Below are positions 42,901 to 50,278 of a stretch of DNA of 64,000 bases, one piece after another (positions within the stretch are counted from its first letter, which is position 1; each line of letters starts with the position of its first letter). The stretch is from the NCBI GenBank assembly GCA_023229135.1, contig JALNZT010000015.1:19701-83700 (forward strand), read 5' to 3'. The position numbers and the translations under genes are program-made. The notes under the pieces were generated by a model. That model saw only the letters and a program-made list of their open reading frames with translations, ran no database searches and had not been told where the DNA came from. Origin of the DNA: Bacteroidales bacterium (GTDB taxonomy: Bacteria > Bacteroidota > Bacteroidia > Bacteroidales > F082).

Positions 42901-43029
42901 TACCATGATTTCGTGATAAGAATTGGCTCACAATATAAATGGTTCAGCGAAGACAATACCTGGATTGAAATTTTGCCGGAAAACGGCGAGGTAGAGTTAG
43001 GCATCATGCAGATTTCCAAAGGTTTTTAG
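39997..43029 (+). CDS. 1010-residue exported protein of about fifteen TPR-like repeats
   Basis: A signal peptide (FTLLFIALILSCFTQPITAQ) is followed from about residue 28 to 915 by fifteen tandem units of 57-61 residues. Each has the pattern 'Y/F..x..A...Y...AxxxYEEALxLxP', e.g. FNTQIENADLAFNGGDFEKA and YNKIIKEADQFLQSRTYDKA. Each unit is a TPR hairpin plus a third Gln/Glu-rich helix, so the whole should form a very long helical solenoid or coiled coil. The last 105 residues are a different, beta-rich domain (ERRTNYILVKARNTGTKGFPLIVSFGSKNG... DFVIRIGSQYKWFSEDNTWIEI), resembling a carbohydrate-binding or discoidin-like module. It is probably periplasmic or surface-attached. Function unknown. Confidence 0.82.
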   Translation: MQKQFFTLLFIALILSCFTQPITAQEVSQSYEVLMESGTEKYSAGDFISAKTYFEMALQKKKDDATAQKKLDETVEKIKQQMEKQEGFYLKLDQGDRLLARNELEEAKIAYEEALKVFPDDKYTLAQLAEINKTLAAEQDKLNSYNQAINLGTSLLEQAKYEEAILQFQEATALYPKQELPIEKLAEAKQLLEKRILTQTKAAGLVAEAENFILRKDYKAAIEKLEEAQTLTPDDVSTAQLLNDTRTLAEKAEAYNTILAKADEQYANKNFDKAREQYQAALVAWPGQAYAEDMIVRINQTLESESYLAQEQYNNAMSEAANFEAEEALEQAITSYEKALTFKENDELALEKIAAIQAKILANKNAEQLSAQIEGLMEQALQLENDKKYEAALNIYEQVQSLDPVKVGITEKITEIAALIQQAQQMEANYTTLMETAEVLLSQNSLREARAKFVEAFNIKPSASEPQEKINQIDRQLTALAQQEAELENEYTRLIGLASEAYGKEELALALDYYQQAAQLKPEEQQLTSKIGEINTKMDQQQQLEQRENNYAELIALGDQQFEENKLAAAKSSFEQAAQLFAERTYPTEKIAEITTLQSEIAAAEALEANFNTQIENADLAFNGGDFEKAKQLYEAALQLKASEHAEQQIIKIDEHLAEQAAAEALDLAFTQKVQSADSLFVLEEWEQASIVYQQALSLNPSATYPKSQLAQIEEAVAAVVAAKALESQIARLTAQADENFNNKKLIQAQALYDEILTLDAANAHALSRTAEISIQLKAEIAEREQKFEAALATGEQFLSEKSYRDAIEQYQIARGLKPDDEMVKARIKQIDDIIKAEKMKLMTNYNKIIKEADQFLQSRTYDKAIELYNKADLLKTGETYPAEMIAQISQTIQDNKLVELNLNPVIIPSATTKKFGFEPVNITERRTNYILVKARNTGTKGFPLIVSFGSKNGRNGGFVLPIPDDDQYHDFVIRIGSQYKWFSEDNTWIEILPENGEVELGIMQISKGF

Positions 43030-43165
43030 GCTTAAAAAAAAGATTAGATTCCTGGAATAATCGACTTTTAATTCAGGTCTTTTGCAATATTATCGGGGCT
43101 TAGCACCATCTGATGAAGTGTTTATTGCTTTCATGTTGAAGCATTTACAGTTAATTAAAATCCTG

Positions 43166-43173
43166 TATATTTG
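43166..43173 (+). promoter_or_regulatory. Bacteroidota -7 box upstream of the aminotransferase V gene
   Basis: TATATTTG matches TAnnTTTG in the 227-bp gap after the TPR-like gene and lies 83 bp before the ATG. No well-placed -33 element is seen. The rest of the gap shows nothing else. Confidence 0.4.
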
Positions 43174-43256
43174 TCCGAAAAAGATTTTTAACCAAAGAAA
43201 ACCATCAGCGACTTCATCTTGTCTATTAACTATTCTATCGCTAAAAATTTAACTAC

Positions 43257-44738
43257 ATGAGTACTTTAGAGTCTTATTTTGAGCCTTTTAGAAAAAATAC
43301 CATCGGTGACAAGCATATATTTAACACACCCTTTGGTTCAAAAACAATGGTTTATGCTGATTGGATTGCCAGTGGCAGGTTGTATAGCCCTATTGAAAAT
43401 CGAATCATTGATGAGATTGGCCCTTTTGTAGGCAATACGCATACGGAAACCAGCGAGACAGGAACGCTAATGACCAAGGCTTATCACCTGGCCCACAGAA
43501 AGATAAAGCAACATGTAAATGCCGGACCCCAAGATGTAATTATAACTGCCGGCAGCGGAATGACCACTGTTATTAATAAGTTGCAGCGGATTATGGGACT
43601 AAAAAACTGCGGCATAAACCAAAACGGTAAATGCCTTCTAAAACAGGAAGATAAACCGGTGGTTTTTCTCACGCACATGGAACATCATTCTAATCATACA
43701 AGCTGGATTGAAACAAATGTGGATGTGGTAGTTTTAAAACCCGGGAAAGACCTGCTTATTGACCTCGACGAACTCAGAAATCAATTAGAAGAACACAAAG
43801 AGCGAACCTTTAAAATTGGTGCGTTCACGGCCTGTTCAAATGTTACAGGTATAGAGACGCCTTACCATGAAATGGCTCGTATCATGCACGAATACGGCGG
43901 TGTAGCTTTTATTGATTTTGCGGCTTCAGCACCTTATGTAGATATTGATATGCATCCTGCAGATGATGAAGCTAAAAAGCTGGACGCCATTTTCTTTAGT
44001 CCACACAAATTTTTGGGCGGCCCCGGTAGTTCGGGAGTTTTAGTATTTGACGGCAGTCTTTACAAAAATAAAACCCCTGATCATCCTGGTGGAGGCACTG
44101 TTGACTGGACAAACCCCTGGGGCGAATACAAATATATTGACGATATCGAATTGCGTGAAGATGGTGGAACTCCCGGCTTTTTGCAAGCTATCAGAACCGC
44201 GATGGCCATTGAGGTAAAAAATCAAATGACTACCCAAAAAATGCATGAGCGCGAGCATGAGTTGGTGCAGCAAGCATTTAAGGCTTTCAGGGCTATCAAA
44301 GGCGTGCATATTTTAGCTGATAATATTGAAAAGCGTTTGGGTGTTTTCTCTTTTTACATTGAGAACGTGCATTTTAACTTAGCCGTAAAGTTGATGAACG
44401 ACCGTTTTGGCGTTCAGGTGAGAGGCGGTTGCGCCTGCGCCGGAACTTATGGCCATTTTCTGTTGGATGTAAGTCACGACAAAAGCCGTGAAATTACTGA
44501 CCTGATTAATAGCGGTGATCTATCTCAAAAACCGGGTTGGATAAGAGCCTCGCTGCATCCCACGATGACAAATGCCGAACTCGACCAACTGATTGATGCT
44601 GTGAAACAAATTTCGCTCCATGCCGCAGAGTGGGGAAAAGATTATGTATATAACAACCATACCAACGAGTTTAGGCATAAAAGCGAACCGGAAGACAAAA
44701 CGGTTTGGGTAGAAAAATGGTTTGACTTATCTGAATAA
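43257..44738 (+). CDS. Cysteine desulfurase-like class V aminotransferase
   Basis: This 493-residue PLP enzyme is of the SufS/Csd group, extended beyond the usual 400 residues. The PLP lysine is in FFSPHKFLGGPGSSGVLVFD, the aspartate in AFIDFAASAPYVDID, and a cysteine-bearing loop RGGCACAGTYGHFLLDV takes the catalytic position. THMEHHSNHTSWIE matches the HHAN-type substrate loop. It may release sulfur from cysteine or selenium from selenocysteine, or act on another amino acid. No suf genes are near. The C-terminal EFRHKSEPEDKTVWVEKWF tail is distinctive of this subgroup. Confidence 0.85.
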   Translation: MSTLESYFEPFRKNTIGDKHIFNTPFGSKTMVYADWIASGRLYSPIENRIIDEIGPFVGNTHTETSETGTLMTKAYHLAHRKIKQHVNAGPQDVIITAGSGMTTVINKLQRIMGLKNCGINQNGKCLLKQEDKPVVFLTHMEHHSNHTSWIETNVDVVVLKPGKDLLIDLDELRNQLEEHKERTFKIGAFTACSNVTGIETPYHEMARIMHEYGGVAFIDFAASAPYVDIDMHPADDEAKKLDAIFFSPHKFLGGPGSSGVLVFDGSLYKNKTPDHPGGGTVDWTNPWGEYKYIDDIELREDGGTPGFLQAIRTAMAIEVKNQMTTQKMHEREHELVQQAFKAFRAIKGVHILADNIEKRLGVFSFYIENVHFNLAVKLMNDRFGVQVRGGCACAGTYGHFLLDVSHDKSREITDLINSGDLSQKPGWIRASLHPTMTNAELDQLIDAVKQISLHAAEWGKDYVYNNHTNEFRHKSEPEDKTVWVEKWFDLSE

Positions 44739-44788
44739 ATCAGCTCTGAAATACTTCTCGGCAGCGGTCGCAAGAAAGTTTTAAACCC

Positions 44789-44956
44789 CTAAAACGGCAC
44801 TGAATGCGGATATAAATACCTGACAATAAAAAACAGCAGCAATGCCATAATACCGATTGCACCAAAAGTAAAACCAAGTACATTTTTGCGTTTGATAAAA
44901 AACCAGCATGCCAGGCCAAAAAATAACAGTGCTAATATCAAAAGTTGTAGTATCAT
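44789..44956 (-). CDS. 55-residue two-helix membrane protein downstream of rel
   Basis: The ATG at 44956 starts 12 bp after the rel stop codon and opens a 55-residue frame to TAG at 44789. Translation gives two hydrophobic helices (about 2-20 and 27-45) joined by a basic FIKRKNV turn, with a short polar tail YPHSVPF. The pattern is that of a small inner-membrane protein. No family is recognised. Codon use is ordinary, and nothing else explains the 230-bp gap. Probably co-transcribed with rel. Confidence 0.6.
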   Translation of the reverse strand: MILQLLILALLFFGLACWFFIKRKNVLGFTFGAIGIMALLLFFIVRYLYPHSVPF

Positions 44957-44968
44957 TTTATTAGTAGC

Positions 44969-47164
44969 TTATAGTTGATCAAGACGTTGTACCTTTTCTA
45001 CTCCAGCGATTTTTCCAATTTTATGAATCAATTGCTCCAGGTGTTTTGTGTCTTTAATCTGGAGTATTAAGCGGCCATCAAACTTTCCGTCGCGTGTATC
45101 AAAGGTAATGCTACGCATATTTACCTTCATATCATCGGATATCACCTTCGTGATTTCACCTACCAAACCTAAGGTATCGTTGCCACCAATGCGCAAGGCA
45201 GTTTGAAAACTCGTGCTGTCGATAGCTTCTTTCCACTTCACCTGTAAGACGCGATAACTGTATTTTTCTTTGAGTCGCTTGGCATTTGGGCAATTCAACC
45301 GATGAATCGTGATGCCGCTTCCAATGGTTACAAAACCAAAAACCTGATCGCCAGGAATTGGATTACAGCACTTTGCCAGGCGGTAATTCACATTGCTGAG
45401 GCTGTTGTCGATAATCAGGTAATCATCCCTTCCTTCGTAACTTTCGTGCTTTTTGGTTTGTACGTTAGTCTCGCTTTCTACTGCTGTTTCCTTTTCAGAA
45501 TTTTCATCTTGCAGAAGCAGTTTTTTCAGGGCAGGAAGTTCAATTTTATCCGTAGCCACATCATAGTAAAGCTCAATAGAAGTATTTGTTTTATAGTGTT
45601 TTACCAGCTTGTTGATCACTTCATCAACGTTGTGAATACGCCAGTTTTTAAATTTCCTGAGTAATATATCCTTCCCAATTTCGGCTTCTTTCAGCTCTTC
45701 TTCTTTCAGGTAGCGTTTAATTTTCGATTTCGCTCTTTCGGTAATCACAAAGCCCAGCCAGTCGGATTTTGGCGTTTGTTTTTTGTTGGTCATTATCTCT
45801 ACCCGATCACCGTTTTTTAGTTCATGCCTTATCGGCACAACCCGATTATTCACACGTGCGCCATTGCAACTTGAACCAACGGCAGTGTGTATTTCGTAAG
45901 CAAAATCAAGTACTGTAGCGCCTTTAGGAAGTTGTTTCAAATCACCGTTTGGCGTAAAAATAAACATCTTATCGCTCTGATACTTATTGCTATTACGGTA
46001 AGAATAATCAAAATTGATTTGGTCAGGATTTTCCAAAATATCGCGCACCTGATTCAACCAGTCTTCGGCATCCATTTTGCGTTCCGAACCCTTGTATTGC
46101 CAGTGTGCTGCCTGCCCTTTTTCGGCGATGTCGTCCATACGCTGGGATCTGATTTGCACTTCAACCCATTTGCCATCGTTCATTTTCACGGTGGTATGCA
46201 AAGATTCATAGCCCGAAGCTTTGGGTGTTGTAATCCAATCACGCAAACGCTTTGGGTTAGGCTGATACAAATCAGTTACGATGGAGTATATTCGCCAACA
46301 ATCTTCCTTTTCTTTTTTTAGGCTGCTATTGGAAATAATTCGGATGGCAAAAATATCATAAACTTGTTCAAAATCAACATTTTGAGCTTTCATTTTTGTA
46401 TAAATAGACGGGACAGATTTGGTACGCCACTTAAAGTTACAATCAAATTTTTGTGTAACCAACTCACGCTGGATGGGCTGAATAAATTCCCGCATCAACA
46501 CATCCTGCTTGTCTTTTGATGCTGCAATTTTTCCACTTATTTCGTGAAATACCTCAGGATTTTCATGGCGCATCACCCGCTCTTCAAACTCCGCTTTAAT
46601 AATATACAATCCCAAGCGGTGCGAAATGGGTATATACAAGTGCTTTACTTCGTGATAAAAGAGCTCAATTTTGTTGGTCTCGATGTCTTCCGGGAAACGC
46701 AAATCGTACAGGCGATGTGCAATTTTTAACAACACTACACGGATATCGTCTATCAAACTCAAAAACAGCTTCCTAAAATTATCAGACTGAAAAGATAATC
46801 TTTCAGTTTGAATAGCCGATACGCGGTTAAAGCCATCAACGATGACGGAAACATTGCTACCAAATTGCTTTTCGATTTGACTTATGCTAATGTTGGTGCG
46901 GTTGTTTATGCCATGCAGAAATGCAGCAACCACTGTTGATGTGGCCAAACCCAATTCTTTCACAACAATAAGAGCTAATTCGGTGAGATGCAGCATATAA
47001 TGTTTTCCCGATTTCATGCGAACATCCTGATAAACCTTGGCAGCTAATTCATAAGCATCACGTATAAGTTTTCGTTTTTCCTCGTTAATATTAGGTGCCA
47101 GAAGCGTCATCAACTCCCCATAAGCCTGTTCTGCCTGGATTTTCTCAGTATCTGTAATTGGCAT
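44969..47164 (-). CDS. Rel/SpoT-family (p)ppGpp synthetase with degenerate hydrolase site
   Basis: This 731-residue stringent-response protein has domains in order: HD-like (about 25-200), synthetase (about 245-360; FAIRIISN, GYESLHTTVK, EVQIRSQRMDDIAEKGQAAHW), TGS (about 400-460; FIFTPNGDLKQLPKGATVLDFAYEIHT), a zinc-finger/conserved-cysteine region (YRLAKCCNPIPGDQ) and ACT (about 655-731). In the HD domain the metal motif normally written HDxxED is HGINNR (His84-Gly85), so the catalytic Asp and Glu-Asp are lost and ppGpp hydrolysis is unlikely. The protein should therefore behave as a synthetase (RelA-like), and a separate hydrolase would be needed elsewhere in the genome. Confidence 0.92.
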   Translation of the reverse strand: MPITDTEKIQAEQAYGELMTLLAPNINEEKRKLIRDAYELAAKVYQDVRMKSGKHYMLHLTELALIVVKELGLATSTVVAAFLHGINNRTNISISQIEKQFGSNVSVIVDGFNRVSAIQTERLSFQSDNFRKLFLSLIDDIRVVLLKIAHRLYDLRFPEDIETNKIELFYHEVKHLYIPISHRLGLYIIKAEFEERVMRHENPEVFHEISGKIAASKDKQDVLMREFIQPIQRELVTQKFDCNFKWRTKSVPSIYTKMKAQNVDFEQVYDIFAIRIISNSSLKKEKEDCWRIYSIVTDLYQPNPKRLRDWITTPKASGYESLHTTVKMNDGKWVEVQIRSQRMDDIAEKGQAAHWQYKGSERKMDAEDWLNQVRDILENPDQINFDYSYRNSNKYQSDKMFIFTPNGDLKQLPKGATVLDFAYEIHTAVGSSCNGARVNNRVVPIRHELKNGDRVEIMTNKKQTPKSDWLGFVITERAKSKIKRYLKEEELKEAEIGKDILLRKFKNWRIHNVDEVINKLVKHYKTNTSIELYYDVATDKIELPALKKLLLQDENSEKETAVESETNVQTKKHESYEGRDDYLIIDNSLSNVNYRLAKCCNPIPGDQVFGFVTIGSGITIHRLNCPNAKRLKEKYSYRVLQVKWKEAIDSTSFQTALRIGGNDTLGLVGEITKVISDDMKVNMRSITFDTRDGKFDGRLILQIKDTKHLEQLIHKIGKIAGVEKVQRLDQL

Positions 47165-47187
47165 TAATACGTGGTTTTAGTGATTAA

Positions 47188-47224
47188 AAAAAACGTTTGT
47201 ACCTTTCGAGCACAAACGTTTTTT
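47188..47224. terminator. Bidirectional intrinsic terminator between floA and rel
   Basis: AAAAAACGTTTGT (47188-47200) and its exact inverse (47212-47224) form a 13-bp stem with an 11-nt loop. The A-run and T-run make it a terminator on either strand. On the minus strand it ends the clpS-nfeD-floA transcript just after the floA stop, and it separates that unit from rel. Confidence 0.85.
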
Positions 47225-47238
47225 AGGCTAAGCTATCC

Positions 47239-48246
47239 TTATTCGTCTGTGGGTTTATCACCTCTACCACCTCCTAGTGGCTGGTTAGAGGGATCAGAAA
47301 TAGAATCTCTCATCTTGGTATCGGCCTGAATATTTTGGAACTTATAATAATCCATTATTCCCAAATTCCCTTGTTTGAAAGCATCGGCAATGGCCTGTGG
47401 AATCAAAGCTTCAGCTTGAATTACGTTGGCGCGGGCTTCCTGTGCTTTGGCACGCATTTCCTGCTCCAGCGCAACAGCCATAGCACGGCGTTCCTCGGCT
47501 TTAGCTTGTGCGATATTTTTATCGGCGTTGGCCTGATCCATCTGAAGCACAGCACCAATATTTTTCCCTATATCGATATCAGCGATGTCGATTGATAGAA
47601 TTTCAAAAGCTGTTCCTGAGTCTAAACCCTTCTTTAGCACTACTTTAGATATAGAATCAGGATTTTCTAACACTTTTTTATGTGAGTCAGCCGATCCGAT
47701 AGAAGAAACAATGCCCTCGCCAACGCGAGCCAAAATTGTCTCCTCTCCTGCTCCACCAACCAATTGCCTGATGTTTGCACGAACCGTTACCCGCGCCAGG
47801 GCGATCAACTGGATTCCGTCTTTGGCTACGGCAGCCACTTTTTTGGTATCGATCACCTTGGGATTCACTGACATTCGCACTGCTTCGAGTACATCGCGTC
47901 CGGCCAAGTCAATGGCCGTAGCGGTTTTAAAATTTAACTCTATGTTAGCCTTATCTGCTGATATAAGTGCTTTTACAACTTCCTGAACACGACCTCCGGC
48001 GAGGTAATGGGCCTCAAGGTCGTCGCGTTCGAGCATAAGACCCGCTTTGGTAGCTGCAATCATGCTGGTTACAATCGTGTAAGGCGGCACCTTACGCCAG
48101 CGCATCAATATCAGCTGTAACAACGAAATTCGAACTCCCGAAACCAAGGCAGTAAACCACAGTCCGACAGGGATAAAATAAAACAAGAACCAAATCAGGA
48201 ATATTCCTCCCAATCCAATGGCAATCAATACATAAAGATCTTCCAT
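47239..48246 (-). CDS. floA: Flotillin-like protein FloA
   Basis: This 335-residue membrane-microdomain scaffold is of the UPF0365/FloA type. An N-terminal hydrophobic hairpin (about 5-40) is followed by the SPFH-like domain (RVQEVVKALISADKANIELNF, ARVTVRANIRQLVGGAGEETILARVGEGI) and an Ala/Glu-rich coiled coil (AQAKAEERRAMAVALEQEMRAKAQEARANVI, about 250-285). It lies 9 bp downstream of nfeD, the usual partner. Confidence 0.93.
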   Translation of the reverse strand: MEDLYVLIAIGLGGIFLIWFLFYFIPVGLWFTALVSGVRISLLQLILMRWRKVPPYTIVTSMIAATKAGLMLERDDLEAHYLAGGRVQEVVKALISADKANIELNFKTATAIDLAGRDVLEAVRMSVNPKVIDTKKVAAVAKDGIQLIALARVTVRANIRQLVGGAGEETILARVGEGIVSSIGSADSHKKVLENPDSISKVVLKKGLDSGTAFEILSIDIADIDIGKNIGAVLQMDQANADKNIAQAKAEERRAMAVALEQEMRAKAQEARANVIQAEALIPQAIADAFKQGNLGIMDYYKFQNIQADTKMRDSISDPSNQPLGGGRGDKPTDE

Positions 48247-48255
48247 AATTACTAT

Positions 48256-48720
48256 TTATTTTAAGGTTTTAATAAAAATTTTATTACTCTCAATTTTAAT
48301 TATTTCAATTTCCTGTTCTTCATCAATGAATTCAGAAAGGGAATGAACTTCGTAAAAAACATTATTAATCAATGCTTTACCAGAAGGAGTGCAACGCGAG
48401 ATGGTAATACCTTTGTCGCCCACTTTGAGCGCTGCTTCGTCAAAGGTATTTACACGGCTGTCAATATTTTTCACAAGCATTAAACGCGTCCAGGTTTTAG
48501 AGCGCAAAGCCAGGGCAAGCACGGAAACATTGATTAAAACAGTTCCAGCCAATATATAATGCCCTTGTGGTTCGCCAAGGCGTGAATAACCCAAAAACAC
48601 CGCAGCAGCCATAATTGCAAAGCCTATAATACCGGCAAATCCACCTCCTGGTATCACGAGTATTTCGAGCAAAACCATTAGCAATCCGACAGCGATTAAA
48701 ACCAGTATAATTGTCCACAT
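48256..48720 (-). CDS. NfeD-like membrane protein
   Basis: This 154-residue short NfeD protein has three to four helices in the first 85 residues (GLLMVLLEILVIPGGGFAGIIGFAIMAAAVFLGY) and then an OB-fold NfeD domain (FDEAALKVGDKGITISRCTPSGKALINNVFYEV). It partners flotillins in membrane domains. It is encoded between clpS (2 bp gap) and floA (9 bp gap), so all three share a transcript. Confidence 0.88.
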   Translation of the reverse strand: MWTIILVLIAVGLLMVLLEILVIPGGGFAGIIGFAIMAAAVFLGYSRLGEPQGHYILAGTVLINVSVLALALRSKTWTRLMLVKNIDSRVNTFDEAALKVGDKGITISRCTPSGKALINNVFYEVHSLSEFIDEEQEIEIIKIESNKIFIKTLK

Positions 48721-48722
48721 AA

Positions 48723-48995
48723 TTATTGAATGCTTACTGTTAAATGTTTTTCTAAAAGTGCTTGTTTATACGGCATTAACTTATCGTAAGAACCTGACTT
48801 AACGGCGCATTTGCCTTTAAAATGAGTAATCCAGGCGCAGGTCTCTGCTTGTTCAAGGGTGTGTTCACAAACCTCCACAAGTGTCTGTATCACAAAATCG
48901 AAAGTGTTTACATCATCATTAAACAGCACAAGATTCCGCTCTTTTTCAACTACTTCATTGCCTGCAGGTAATATGGCTTCTTTTTCCTTTGTCAT
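48723..48995 (-). CDS. clpS: ATP-dependent Clp protease adaptor ClpS
   Basis: This 90-residue N-end rule adaptor delivers substrates to ClpAP/ClpCP. LVLFNDDVNTFDFVIQTLVEVCEHTLEQAETCAWITHFKGKC carries the conserved N-degron pocket (the DDVNTF aspartate-asparagine) and the helix with the binding cysteine/His region. It heads the clpS-nfeD-floA unit, and a -7 box lies 34 bp upstream of its ATG. Confidence 0.92.
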   Translation of the reverse strand: MTKEKEAILPAGNEVVEKERNLVLFNDDVNTFDFVIQTLVEVCEHTLEQAETCAWITHFKGKCAVKSGSYDKLMPYKQALLEKHLTVSIQ

Positions 48996-49028
48996 GGATA
49001 GTCAAATTTCTTTAAGCGTTTAAAATTA

Positions 49029-49036
49029 CAAATATA
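49029..49036 (-). promoter_or_regulatory. -7 promoter box for clpS-nfeD-floA
   Basis: On the minus strand this reads TATATTTG, a TAnnTTTG match 33 bp before the clpS ATG. No clear -33 is seen. The opposite strand has TAAATTTG at 49174-49181 just before the NUDIX gene. Confidence 0.45.
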
Positions 49037-49185
49037 TAACGACTTAAACACTTTTCTGTTGTTAATTTCCAATAAATATTTGTTTCTGGAAAGGGTATAG
49101 GAAGAAACTGTCCGTTAGCTTGTCTTAAAAGACCATTATTTGCATCCGAAACGTCTACGATGGTTTCATTTTGTAAATTTGTGGC

Positions 49186-49842
49186 ATGAAAAACCCATTG
49201 CCTTCGCTACCAGATTTTGTTAAGGAGCTTCAGCTCCAGCTTCAAAAACCCTTGCCCGGAAAAGCTGTTCACCAGCAGATGGATCCCACATGGAGGCGCA
49301 ACTATGATAACATCTGGCAACATAATACTGCACCCCGAAAGAGTGCCGTTTTAATATTATTGTTCCCTGATGATCAGGATATTAAAACAATTTTTATACA
49401 ACGCAACACCTATGATGGCGTACACAGTGGCCAGATTGCCTTTCCGGGAGGCAGGTATGAGACATTTGACAGAGACCTAATAAATACAGCACTTAGGGAA
49501 ACAGAAGAAGAGGTTGGTGTGCCACAAAAAGATGTACACCCAATTGGCCAGCTTACCGAGATATATATTCGGCCAAGCAATTTTGATGTGCTGCCGGTAA
49601 TTGGCTGGACATCAACAGTTCCGCTTATCAAAATCGATCCTGTAGAAGTGTCGTCAGCCTTTTGTGTTTCACTGTCAGCATTGACAAATCCCACCTGCAA
49701 AACCAAGCAGGAAATTTTGATGGCCAACGAACAACGGCTCGAAGTACCTTGCTTTGCCATTGACGGAAAAATAATTTGGGGAGCTACCTCAATGATTCTG
49801 AATGAATTCACTGAAATAATCTCCCCAATATTAAAAGCGTAG
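49186..49842 (+). CDS. NUDIX hydrolase (CoA pyrophosphatase-like)
   Basis: This 218-residue NUDIX enzyme has the Nudix box in GRYETFDRDLINTALRETEEEVGV, with an Asp where the first Glu of the box is usual, and the upstream IQRNTYDGVHSGQIAFPGG of the CoA/acyl-CoA pyrophosphatase group (NudL). It would cleave coenzyme A or related nucleoside diphosphate derivatives. It is convergent with the osmC gene, with a 14-bp gap. TAAATTTG 5 bp before its ATG hints at a nearly leaderless transcript. Confidence 0.87.
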   Translation: MKNPLPSLPDFVKELQLQLQKPLPGKAVHQQMDPTWRRNYDNIWQHNTAPRKSAVLILLFPDDQDIKTIFIQRNTYDGVHSGQIAFPGGRYETFDRDLINTALRETEEEVGVPQKDVHPIGQLTEIYIRPSNFDVLPVIGWTSTVPLIKIDPVEVSSAFCVSLSALTNPTCKTKQEILMANEQRLEVPCFAIDGKIIWGATSMILNEFTEIISPILKA

Positions 49843-49856
49843 AAAAGAGGCTATGC

Positions 49857-50273
49857 TTATTCCTCTTCGATAATAATTTCGCTGGTGATGGTTGAACTTT
49901 TCTCAAGCATCGCGCTTACACCGCAATAGCGTTCCTGTGACAGATTGACAGCTTTCTGCACTTTTTCGCGATCAAGGTCTTTGCCTTTCAGGCTATAAGT
50001 GATGTGAATTTTATGGTAATATTTGGGGTGTTCTTCAGACAATTCGCCTTCAACATCTACATTAAAATAGCTGGGTTCTACACGCATTTTTTTCAACATC
50101 GAGATCACATCCATGCCGGTGCAACCTCCCAAAGCGGCAAGAAGCAAGGGTTTTGGGCGTGGGCCACCATTTTTTCCACCTACTTTTTCATCTGCATCAA
50201 TCGGAATTTTAAAACCATTTACTTCAACCTCAAAGGCCATATCACCTGACCAGTTTACTCCTACTTTATTCAT
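49857..50273 (-). CDS. OsmC-family protein
   Basis: This 138-residue OsmC/Ohr-like protein of the YhfA subgroup shows GGKNGGPRPKPLLLAALGGCTGMDVISMLKKMR with one redox cysteine and ERYCGVSAMLEKSSTIT with the second. Such proteins reduce organic peroxides or act on thiol compounds. It begins 5 bp after the B12 operon's last beta-propeller gene, so it is probably transcribed with it; the functional link is unclear. Confidence 0.88.
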   Translation of the reverse strand: MNKVGVNWSGDMAFEVEVNGFKIPIDADEKVGGKNGGPRPKPLLLAALGGCTGMDVISMLKKMRVEPSYFNVDVEGELSEEHPKYYHKIHITYSLKGKDLDREKVQKAVNLSQERYCGVSAMLEKSSTITSEIIIEEE

Positions 50274-50278
50274 AATAT

